A DNA stretch of 64,000 nt from Siderastrea siderea. Taxonomy: Eukaryota > Cnidaria > Anthozoa > Scleractinia > Rhizangiidae. The stretch spans positions 41,147,069 through 41,211,068 of the forward strand of contig OZ034975.1 of NCBI GenBank assembly GCA_964030785.1. Direction: 5' to 3'. Position numbers and translations under genes: made by a program. Positions 48,501 to 60,500 of the stretch are shown here, piece by piece. Position 1 is the first letter of the stretch. Every line of letters starts with the position of its first letter. The notes under the pieces were generated by a model. It was not told the origin of the DNA. It searched no databases and was given only the letters and a program-made list of their open reading frames with translations.

Positions 48501-51500
48501 GATTATGAAATAAATTTACGATTTTGCGGCGAGCGTACATACCCTACAGCACCTAAAGACGTGTTCTTTTCGGCATTTAAATAACAATATCTCAACGCAG
48601 AATTTTTAACTTTTCTCAAAATCGCGATATATTGTACTAGACTGTGTGCCATTTGAATTTATGTATTAAAAAATGGGGGTCACCGAGCTCGTTTAGGAGA
48701 AAACGACCATTTATTTCTCTGAAAAGCTCAGCTTTCATAGAAAACCTATCAAGTTTCGAAGGTGCGCGCGCTCGTGCACGCGCTAATCACGCAAGAAATG
48801 ATGCGCAGAAAGGATGCGTAATGCAATTGAATGGAATCACCTTAAACATTTTGTGTGATTTAAATATATTATTGATTTTTTAAATCAAAGATACTGATAT
48901 GTAACAACATGATTTCATAAAATTAGAATGAGACCTAGAATAATAGCAACTTCAGGTCTTTTTCATTTGCATTTGACAATGCTCCAGTGGCTTAAGGTGG
49001 AATTTTGTGCATTTCAAAAAGTTTCCTTTTTAAGGGGTTTGCATATGGAAGATTTTCATTGCAATCAACAATTAAACAAGGACCCTGACTATAAAAGGAC
49101 CTTTGCCCTGGGCAAGCCGTCAGTCATTTCACTCTAGACACCGAGCTGTCAACTTCAGCAGCTAGCGGTAGCAAACTCACGAAACATAAAATTCATACAC
49201 TGAGAGGTACTGAGTCGAAGAAATCCCCAAACATTGTCCGGGGAAGAAATTTCGGAAACCCTATGCTTGTTCTCACCTTTTCGACGAATTTTTACAGCGC
49301 TACATGTGAAATTGTGTCTGTTGCAAATTCAAATTATAAAGCAACTTGATACCGTCTGGACGAAGAAGGCATGCAATCTCGTTTCGGACCCAGACAAAAC
49401 CTTCGTTTGACTGAATTTCAAAATGTTTTGTACAAAATAAATCAAAGTGCCACAGATGATGTACAGCGTATCCTGTCTGTAGTATAACTACATTTCTCCC
49501 AATACCCCACAAACTGTAAAGGTCAATATCTCAGTAAAGGACAAAACCGTATTTATAAGTCATCGATCGATATCAATGTAGGAGATGGACACACAGGGGG
49601 CATAACACGTACTCAATGCTCGAATAATCTAGCAAATCAAAGCAGTAAATTGTTTTACTGTACCTCAAATTTGCTTTAGACTGTCCATCAATAGTGCCTC
49701 AAGGAATCCACCTCAAAAAGTGATCGGCAAAGCAAGGAGGCTTTGAACGGTATAACAATTACCCGCGTACTAAAAGCGCCAACGATAAATGGACCGCACT
49801 ACTCTTTCCACGAACTGCTTCGTCCGGTCTTTCGTTTACCAATAATTATAAGAAAAGCTAAAACCAGTTAACGAAGGGTCTGCATCTGCTTGCCGGATAG
49901 ATGTCCAATAAACTGGTGGCTCAGGGACCAAAACAAAAAGCTTGCGATCATGTTGTGTGGAGTTTCCTGCTTCATTCAGCTGTGTAGCTTGATCGAAGCC
50001 ACAGAAGCTTTTCGTCGTGTTCGGGAAAGAATCGTCTGGGTTTTTTGCTAGAGAATCGGCCATACTAATATCGAACAGTGCAAGCGAATCAAAGGACTGC
50101 TTGAATATTGAACGAGAGGCAACAAAAACGCGCGCAAAACGGTTAGATTCAAGACAGAAGTTTGCGCTAAATTTGAACAACCCCAGCCATGAATCCAACC
50201 AGTCTTTCAAAAGATTTACTGTATTTGCAACAGTTAATAACTAACCAAGGCTTTGAGCATGGCAAAATAAGGAAGAACACAAGCCATGCATTTTGTAGGC
50301 TCAAGAAGACTCAATCTGACTGAGAAGAGACTGTGCACCGTCGTGAACTTCTCGCCATTGGGTGACCGTTACGGGCGCGAAATTCAAAATTTGCCAAAGT
50401 GAAAATATTAGATTCATGCTCAGAAAGAATGAATGAATGTTGGTTTTAAGGTTCAGTTTGCCAAAGAGGATATTTTACTTCAGATTAATGCTGTGAGGGC
50501 AGGATTCGACTTCTTTTTGTGGTAAATGGCTTTCTCCCCTCTTACTCGCAGAGTCCGCCATCTTTGATAAAGACGTTGGAGAAGCGATTGTGTGACAAAG
50601 AGGGGGAGGAGCTATCCCTTTTATAGTCAGGGTCCTTGTTTAAAGTGCTTACCAGATTCATGGGTTTGTTCCCAGCATTTGTGAATGTCCAGTGTGTGCC
50701 AAAAATTTATCATGTGGGCATATAAAACCCCAAGAGGTGAAACTCACATTGTCAAGAGGGTTAAAGACACATGTTTGATTGAAGCAGAGTTCAGCCATCT
50801 ATTACATGTTGCATAGCTTTAAAAATGTTAAAACTTCAATTTCTTGACGAAAGGGGTCTTTGGATCACACTCAGTGATGCGAAACACAACATCCTGTGAC
50901 AGAATTAAACACAATATTAAGCCGGACCGGGCGTTACAAACATCAGGAAAGAAACTCATCATGTTGCAGATTATAGTAATTTAGATTCTTTAATAATTGA
51001 CTGTCACGTGACAAATTAAAATATGAGAGGCTGAAAAACTTATCGAGTTCTTAAATGAGGTAAATTCAACGTACCTTATATGTCGCTTAACAGACAATCC
51101 GAGGTCATATTTAACTGAACTCCATCATATAGTGATCTGAGAAAGATTGATGTGACCTCAAGATCAAAGTCTTGGAAATGCGACATTATTTTAGGTTGTA
51201 ATGCTCAATTCAGTCACCATTTGAAAATCCTCCAAACTAAACCCACTACAAAAATGCAAGAAGCAGCATTGGTCCAAAGACTGAGATACACACATGTATA
51301 TAAAGTGCAGTGTACAAAGATGTGAAGTAGGAGTCGTGCAGGCCTTCCAACCCCATTTTATAACTGAAAAATTCACATGGTCTTTGGGTAGGGTGTGATG
51401 AAGAATTCTTATTACCAATTTGGCAACTAGTGCTCAGGATTTGGTTGACTATGGAGAAAGTTTAGGCACATTGGCAACTGTATTAGGTGCGTGTAAAGTG

Positions 51501-54500
51501 TGTTGAATTGACTCTAGTTAGCCTGCAAGCAGGCACACTTAGTGTGCTACATGTATTCGTGCGAGTATCTTGGCGGTGGAAGTCGGTGAGCAAAGCGAGC
51601 CAGCAAGAAGAATGGGGCGAGGAAAAGTGAGCCTACACGAAAGCCGTTGAATTTTGAATTCCGCCCCTGTGAGGTGACAAGTCTTAACTGTCAAGGTATC
51701 AATTATCTAACCAATCAGCAAGCGAAGCAAAATTTAAACAAACACTACAGCAGATTTTCACACTCGAGAGGATCGAGATCTTTATGAGTGTGCCAGAATA
51801 GTGTAAAAGAAAACTATAAACACAGTTGACAATTTTTGCCGCGTTTAAATTAGACTTGCCACAAGTCGTCCTCACGAGTTTCAGAGCACAAAAGCTGTAA
51901 AGTGAGTGGAGCAAGCTTTTTAGGCTGCAAAGGGGTGGAGCAACGAAGTCCTGCACCATATAAAGTGGGACAAAGGACTTTCTTGAAAGTGTACATTTTT
52001 AAAAATGTGTTCTATTCGAAATCAGTATACACTGTAGAAGTTAAAAATATCAAACTCCAGGGATATGAAACTTACAATAACAAAGAGTATCGAGCTGCTA
52101 CCTCAGAAGACTAATCACCCTTACATTATGCGTTGCAAACATCTGTAACCAGGAACAAGCGATACCATCTTCCCACAATGACAAATAACCGAACTCAGTG
52201 TAACAATGACTGCAAGATAGTGCCCATTGCATGGTCAAAAAAAGATGTTACATTTCCTGTCATTACAGAGATCCCAAGAAGATAGGCTTGAAAACACCAT
52301 GCACTAAAACCAGTGTGGCTGATATTCAAAAAATTACACAAAACTGCAATCGCTAACCAGACGCAACCAGCTGAGTCACGTTAAGAAATTGAATCGATTG
52401 AAAAACTGACAGACTGTGAACAGTTGTCCTATTTTCCTTCTCGCTAAAATTAGAAGAAGAAAGAGACTGCTCGCAGTCTAAGAAACCGAGAAAGGTGACA
52501 ACCAGTAACACCACTTTGCTTGTTATTTGTCACAATAATGAAGTCTGTTATCATGTGTCATTTCAAACCAATCAGAATGCTGCATTCATGGATGAATGAG
52601 GAGAATTTCAAAATTCAGTGGCTTTTCTGCAGGCTCACTTTTCCTCGCACCATTCTTCTCACCGGCCCGCTTTGCTTGCCGACTTCCGCCGCCAACTGAA
52701 GATACTTGCACGAATAGCACACTAAGTGAGCCTGCTCGCAGGCTAGATTCTAGTAAGTTCTTTGCACGACTGGCATGAACCAAATATTAATTAAACTTAC
52801 TGAACATCTTTTGTATCACACTAATTTTTTTAAGGTTATTGCCCTGTATTGCATTGCGCATCCTTAATGCACACAATTTGTGGCGTCATTAGCGCGCACT
52901 CAAAGCGTGCGCATGTCTAGGGAGTAATTGATTTCCTATGAAGCTAAGCTCACCAGGGAAAAGAAAGGTCATTTACTCTTAAACAAGCATGGTGACCTAT
53001 CTTTTTTTCCACTTATTTTTGACCTACCATTCACCCTCTTTTTGTTCAAAGAGTTAGAAAAAAAAACACATGTTCAAAAAAAAGGTTATTGCTAGAAACG
53101 CATTACTCATGGAGATGAAATCACGACCTTGAGAACACGCACGTGAGGAAGGTTTGAAGTCAATTTCGTCTGATGTTTTGAGCATCTGCCATAAAACATC
53201 TAGTAAATTGTTCCTTGTTATCGGTATTTCACATCTAGTAGATTGTTTCAAGATTTGCTTTAATTATGTGCTTCCTGTTCCTATGGAAAGTAGCATAAAC
53301 TGATCAAATACACATGTGTTTGTCAGGCGAAATTGCATGTAATTATGGGGTAACTTGAGACGATGATATCTCGTGAACAGACATGGGGACCTATTCTTTT
53401 TATTTTATATTTCAAAACATTGCACGATAGATAACAACTTGTGAAAGTTGACAAAAATCATATGTTAAATTTTATTTTGGGGGAATGACCTTGTTGTGAT
53501 TGCAAAACTATTGAAAAGTCTGTAACACAATCAACTGGGCTAGATGGCTGACACTGTTAGTTACATACTAGAACTTAAATTTCAGTTAAAACTGAACCTC
53601 TGCATGCATATACATCTACATTGCTCCTTCAACAATCTCCTAGGATCTGCAAAGTACTGTACTACATGTACTGTGGTGTAGATAGAATTAGAGTATGGTT
53701 TACGTTCACCTTAGCTTAATATTAGTGCATGGTAAATAAATTTATTGTTTATGAGCCAAAGTTTTATTAATCAGAATATTTTTCTTCAGGGTCTACATAT
53801 GTACACATTGTATTTACTCCCAGTTCTACAGCAAGACAGTTTGTTGATGCACATTGTACATGGCAAAGAAATGCATCACACTTGATCAGGTAAGTTACTC
53901 AAACATATACATTAGAATCCTCATTGTAACACTTCAATTTGTATTGCGTAGATCTGTTTTCTTTAAACACACCGGTAGTACGTGTAACATGTAATTAGGC
54001 TTTGGGTCGCAGGCTGTTCTTCAGGGATTATGACAGAATTACGTACACAGAGTTTGGAGTTGTTGAACTTTTCCATGGATTCATATCATACAGTATCAAG
54101 GCAATATCTCCTTGGTGATAACTGCTTGAATTATTAAGACATGAATACTCCATGTAGATTATAGTGGACTACATGTACATGTACATTGTGACTACAATAT
54201 TGAACAGTCACTGAAACAAACACCATGTGCTAAATATTGTAAATAACTACAGAGATTGGTCATGCATTAACCAAAAATGATTATATTTTTTAAGATGGTG
54301 GAGTAACCAGGATGAAACATATTAAAAATTGTAAAAATGTGCTCAACATATTGCGTATAGCAGGCAGAACATTTATAGTAAATAATCCCTTGACTTAAAT
54401 CAAACCCCTGACCTTCTGCACTCCAGCTGAACTACATGATACATTTTACTAAATAAATTAAGCTGCAAGGAAACTGGTAGTGAGGTAGATAATCTTACTA

Positions 54501-57500
54501 GGTTCATACTACATCATGTCCTGCATTTTGCTAGAAAGGGCAGTGTTGAGGGCATCCTGACTGTACGGTGACCTTGTAAGCAATGACCTACAATATAGCT
54601 CCTTCTAGACTCGTGTAAGCTTCATTCTGTACAATAAAAGGGGTTAGAGCTCCTGATTGGTAAATGGGAACACCTCAGATTCAGCTTTTCTGGGGGTCTC
54701 ATTCCATTTCAACACCTACATCTACACTCATAGGTCCAGGTGGATGGTAAAATACCATGTATTTGGCTCTCAGGCATGGCACACAGACCTCCTGCATTTG
54801 GTCGATACGCCAAACATTAAGCCTTAAGCCAAACATTTTCTTGTCTTACCTTCCCACTCATTCAATTAGAACATAATTATTAGTTTGAGAATTTTGAGAA
54901 CCCATACATGAACATGTGAAAGCCATCACCATGTATTCACTAACTACAGTGTTCTTTTATGGTGTATCAGAAAATTCTTCTCTGGTTAGTGGTTTTAAGG
55001 ATTTGAAATGGTCTATCACTGTAATGCTAAAGCAATGTGAATGTCACTCAAGTGAGAGCTTACCCTGGTGAAAAACCTCACAGGATCTTCAAGGATCTTT
55101 AAGGATTGCCAAAGACCTGCCAAAGATCCTTAAAGACAAGGATCTTCAAAAGATCCTTAAAGGATCTTTGAAAGATCTTCAAAGATCTTTATATGCAAAA
55201 TCATTTGTTAAGATCCTCAAGGATTTGACCAAGATCTTCCAAGGATCCTACAAAGATCCCAATAAAGATCCTAGCAAAGATCTTTGCAAGGATCCTTCAA
55301 GATCCTCAAGGACTAAACAAGGATCTTTCAAAGATCTTAAAAGAATCCTTTCAAGGATCTTTTAAAGATCTTAGCCAGGATCCTCAAGGATTTGGTCAGG
55401 ATCTTTTTAGGATCCTTGTCAAGATCTTCACAAGATCTTTGCAAGGATCCTTCAAGATCCTCAAGGACTAAACAAGGATCTTTCAAAGATCTTAAAAGGA
55501 TCCTTTCAAGGATCTTGTAAAGATGTTAGCCAGGATCCTCAAGGATTTGGTCAGGATCTTACAAGGATCCTTGTCAAGATCTTTGCAAGATCTGTGCAAG
55601 GATCCTTGGAGATCCTCAAGGCTTTAATGAGGATCTTTCAAAGATCTTAAAAAGATCCATTTAAGGATCTTGTTAAGATCTTTGCTAGGATCCTTAAGGA
55701 TTTGGTCAGGATCTCCCAAGGATCCTTGTCAAGATCTTTACAAGATTTGTGCAAGGTTTCTTCAAGATCCTCAAGGATGTAATGAAGTTCTTTCGAAGAC
55801 CTAACAAGATGCATAAAGATCTTAGAAAGGATCCGTAAGGATTTGATCAGGATCTTGCAAGGAATCTGTAATTCGATGCCAATAATTATTGATGTCTTTG
55901 CAAGATCTTAGCAAGGATCCTGCAAGATCCTCAAGGATTTCAAAGATCTTGAAAGTATTCTGTTAAAGTTTTTGCTTTGATCTGGGGATCATACAAGGTT
56001 CCTTCACAAGATCCTTGAAAAATTTGACACAGTTGACAGAATCTTCAAAGATTTGATGAGGATCCCTACAAACATCATTGCAAGGATTTTCCTAAGATCT
56101 TTGCTGGGTTCCTTCAATATCCTCTTTGAAAGGACTAATGAGGATCTTGCAAGGTGGTGAGTATTATTCTAATGTCTGATCTGCTGTGTGATCAAAAAAC
56201 AAAACTGCTATCACTACAAAGTACATATATCCAACACAATTTTCAGACTTTCAGATAAGCATAAGTCTTAATTTCTTAGTCTGTGTAAGAATAAACCATA
56301 AATCAGAAACATTTATTTGTCGAAAAATAATCAGGTTTACTTTACCTTGTTAATTTACATGATCATATTTGAACTGTTCAGCAGTAGTTGCTTAAGCTTA
56401 ATTATTTTGTCTTAATATTCATGCAGTCAGTTTCAGAAATTTAATGATGAAAATCCTTAGTTTTTGAACTTCTGTAGGGGTAAATTTGTTCTAAGTCTTC
56501 GTAGGTCCCCAAAAACGATTCAGCAGTGACTTCTTAGCAGAATGCAATCCTTAAACTGAGCAAGAAAAACGGAGCCAGGAGCAGCCGCCATTTTGGAATC
56601 TCGGAGAGACTGGTAATGAATGAGCCGCTTTTGGTCAGCAGCCTCATCATTGCGGGCTCAGAGAAAACAGTTGAAGTTCGTTTTAAATGGGCAACATATG
56701 TTTTCTTGGATTTCCTATTATTTCAAGCTTAAATGATGCCTCAAGGCAGCAAAAACTGGATATCTACTCTTAAGAAGGAGGTTAGTTCAAAAGAAAATGA
56801 TTTGTAATGAAAGATTGGCTTCAAAATTAACGATTCTAAGAAGATCATGTTCTTTCCTGTCTTCTTATATCTGCTTCCATTCGAACCTATATAATTATAA
56901 GCTATAGGCTTATATATTTACATGTAACTAGTTACACTTGAGGCACGCTGAATTGCGAGTTTATTTAACTAAAGAAGCAGTTATGGCATAATTGTGCAGT
57001 TTATAGAAAAGTTAAAATGAAACATCCAATACAATGTTCTCCAGTGCTTTTCCACTGTAGAGTGTTTCTATCACTGTAGTTAAAAGGACATGCACTAGCA
57101 CAAGGTAACTGATCTGCCTTGAGTTTACAATGTCTTGATTTGAAAGCAATAATAGAGATCATCTTCAAGAGAATTGAAAGAACGGAACTGTTAACTGAAT
57201 ACAAAATAATTCAGAAATGATTTTAACCACACAATGACCAATTTGTTCTGTTTTGCTCTACTAGGAATACATTCAATTCATGATCAGCTGCTGAGCACTG
57301 CAGTGTCAAGTCAGGAGTAGCCTGCTCTGTGCTCAGTATTAAAGCTAAGTCACTTTTAATGAACATAGGAGTCCAGTTTACTGATTTCCCTTTCTGTGAA
57401 TCATACCTACTCAAACTACCAGGACACAATGCAATTGTAAATGTATTGTAAGTTATCGCTATAAATCCACTGTAAATGAACACAGCAAAATATTTTGAGA

Positions 57501-60500
57501 AAAAAGACAATCAAGACAATGTTGTCTGATTCACACTGTGTATACTGATGAAGCTTTATGTAAAAGTAGTTCTAGGTGTAGCAATTCAGAATAATATTAT
57601 TGTAATTTTTACCAATGTTGAGTTAACTTTAATGTATTTAGTGATGTGAAATTCAGAGGACAATACATAGGTCATGTACATAGGTCTGAAAAATATGGTA
57701 TTTAATATGTCATAATTTTATAAAAACTCTTGTGAACTTTATAGAGATGTTATTTTAATCACAACTGCACTGTGTCAGTACTTGATATAGTCTCCAAGCT
57801 AGTTTCCAGAGTGCTGAAATTGTGGTAAATTACAGTCAAAATACTCAGCGCATTCTGCTCATTATTTAGGAATGATTTTCATTAATCGGGAACGGATTGC
57901 ACTTTTGGAATCAAACTTCTATTTTTAAATTGAAGATTGAAATGTTCCAACGGCAGACTCATGCGAAGTAACGAATGTTGATTGGATTGCTACTAACAAA
58001 AGCCAAAAGTTCACACACGAAGTACGAAACCGTTGGCGGCTGTTGGTCTCAGTCAGTTTGACATTACAGGGAATTTTTCTCAATTTTCAGGAACATTTGT
58101 GTGCATTTACAGCACACTTGTTTTTAAGAAATTATTCTTTACAGTCTTACAACAACAGACTGTTTTTTTAGGTGGAAATGTGCCTGCAATTAATATTTTG
58201 TTGAGCGAACACAAATCAGGTCAGACATGTCAAGCCGCCAACAGTCTGCTACTTGCACGTGAACATTCGCCAGATGTCAATAACAAACAAATCAGCATTC
58301 CTTATCTGGAACAAGGCTACCGTTGGAACCTTACAATATTCAATTTGAAAGTAGAATCTTGATTCCAATAATGCAATCCATCCCCGATTAATGAAAGTCA
58401 TTCCTAAATAATAAGTGGAATGCGCTGAGTATTTCGACTGTAATGCTCTAAATATATTCACAAGAAAGTGTTTTAGGTTTCATAATAAAATTTTCATTTA
58501 ATCAAAACAATGTTGAATTTGGTGGCCTAAAAGAAAACTTGTGAAGAATCCTTACAATTTTTGCAATAAATACTTAATCAACTTTAAGTTTGTTTGTTGT
58601 TTGATGTACATTACATCCTTATGTTTGCTATTCTCAGTAATTCCTAGGATCTCAATTTTTTCTCAAATTTTATCAAATTCTCTCAGTTTCCTAGAAATTT
58701 CTTCCACAGTAATCTAAGACCATGCGAAGCTTGGAATTCCTAGGAATTCCTAGCTTCATTTTGTAAGAGCTTGCAACATCCTTAATGGTCCTCAAAGATT
58801 GTTGTGGAACTTGAAAGAACCAAAAAGATCTTTGGGAGATTTTTGAAGATCTTTTCTAATCTTGCAAGAACTTGATGACCTTTTGAAGATCCTTGAAGAT
58901 CCTAGCAAGAATTGTGGAGAAATGTGAAGATAATGGGAAGAATTTTGAAGATCCTTAAAGATTTTGGCCAAAATTTTGGAGATCCTTGAAGATCTTGGCA
59001 AGAACATTGAATATCTTGACAAGAATTTTGAAGATCCTTAAAAATCTTGGCAAGAACATCAAAGATCTTGACAAGAATTTTGAAGATCCTTAAAGATTTT
59101 GGCAAGAACATCGAAGATCTTGACAAGAACTTTGAAGATCTTGGCAAGAACTTTGAAGATCTTGAGAGGAATTTTGACAATCCTTAAAGATCTTGACAAG
59201 AATTTTAAAGATCCTTGAAGATCATTGCAAGAACTTTGAATATCCTTGTAGATCTTGGCAAGAATTTTGAAGATCTTTGTAGATCCTTGAAGATCTTGGC
59301 AAGAAATTGAAAGATCTTTGTAGATCCTTGAGGATCTTGGCAAGAAAATAAAAGATCCTTGAAGATCTTGGCAAGAACTTTGAAGATCCTTGAAGATCTT
59401 GGCAAGAATTTTGAAGATCCTTGAAGATCCTTGAAGATTTTATAAAGATCTTTGTCAGGATCCTCAGTAGGATCCTCAAAGGTCCTCATGGAGATCTTTA
59501 AGGATCCTTGAAGATCCTTCAAAGATTTTCACCAGGGTTAGCTTCAGATATCATTCTTATTGTGCCACTCAGGCCTCCACATCTTTGGAACACACAACTT
59601 GACTGTTTACTTTATTTTGTTTACTACTTGAACTGTAATTGTAAATGTATGTTGTGGTTCAAATTTTTCTTTAGTTTGAAACTTTTCAAACCAGATTAAT
59701 TTTTATTTTCCTTTGCCTTAGATTTTGGTAATGAATCTGAGACAAAGGGAAATAAAAATTTTACTGGTTTGAAAATTTTTAAGGCAAAGAAAAATTTGAA
59801 CCACAACCTGTACATGTACATATGTACCTTTTATTTTTTATTGAAAATTAATGCTGCAACCTATTAATAATGTTGAGTGTATGACAGGTCTAGAATTTAT
59901 ATAAAATTTCGATTTTTTTTTTCCTAGGACCACATGTATAAGGCCATCAGAGGACCGAACTCAGAAGACTGCTAACAGCAAGTGAACTAAAGGCAGCCAA
60001 AACAGATAAGACCTATATGTAAAATCAGTGAAGGCGGTACTTGATGATTGTTGAATTGTATTTCCAATTTTGCCTCATAAACAGAAATATAAGGTATAAA
60101 AATTAATGATATTGAACTAATTTTATCATTTAACTCCTGTTGAAGATATGTTGAAAACAGACATTCTGAGGTAAACTGAATGTGCCCTCGTACCAAGAGC
60201 CCGGGAAAACTATGGTTTTGCCCCGGTCCAAGCCTGGTTAAAAACCCAGACCCTCGATTTGTCTACTTTAAATATCAGCAACTGACCTTTAAATTGAGGG
60301 ATATTGTATTGTGTCCAACAGCTGTTATTTGTTACCATTTTGGGTCAAGTTTCTAATGTTTCCCCCACTTATTTAAGAAATTCCCATTTATTCCCACAAA
60401 TTGCTGACCACATTCCTATTTTTTCCCACATATTCCCAAAAATTCCCAGTTATTCTTTAACATTCCTTGGAATTCCTAGGAATTTCTGAAAGTAACTGGG

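Larger units (their letters stand above)
55063..59537. mobile_element. 4.5-kb element with inverted GATCTT arrays
   Basis: Terminal inverted repeats CCCTGGTGAAAA (55063) and TTTTCACCAGGG (ending 59537) lie between TTA trinucleotides (55060-55062 and 59538-59540). Directly inside are long arrays built on AAGGATCTTCAAGGATC, in opposite orientations. The centre is AT-rich with no transposase and contains a further nested element at 57831-58442. A TTA duplication would fit Harbinger-type mobilisation. Confidence 0.65.

Noticed and set aside
48993..49700. Another GGTGG-ended element starting at CTTAAGGTGGAATTTTG
   Set aside because: The proposed right end (AATCCACCTC) pairs only a few bases and lacks a TTAA; the clear element here is 49076-50639.
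55168..55365. Plus-strand frame with [20 protein letters not shown]
   Set aside because: Same satellite artefact in the left array.
58792..59522. Overlapping minus-strand frames of 76-105 codons rich in [16 protein letters not shown] repeats
   Set aside because: They are translations of the GATCTT satellite. All three frames give similar repetitive peptides, and no start context or splice structure supports them.
55078..59530. CRISPR-like array
   Set aside because: Eukaryotic sequence; units are degenerate and contiguous without unique equal-length spacers.
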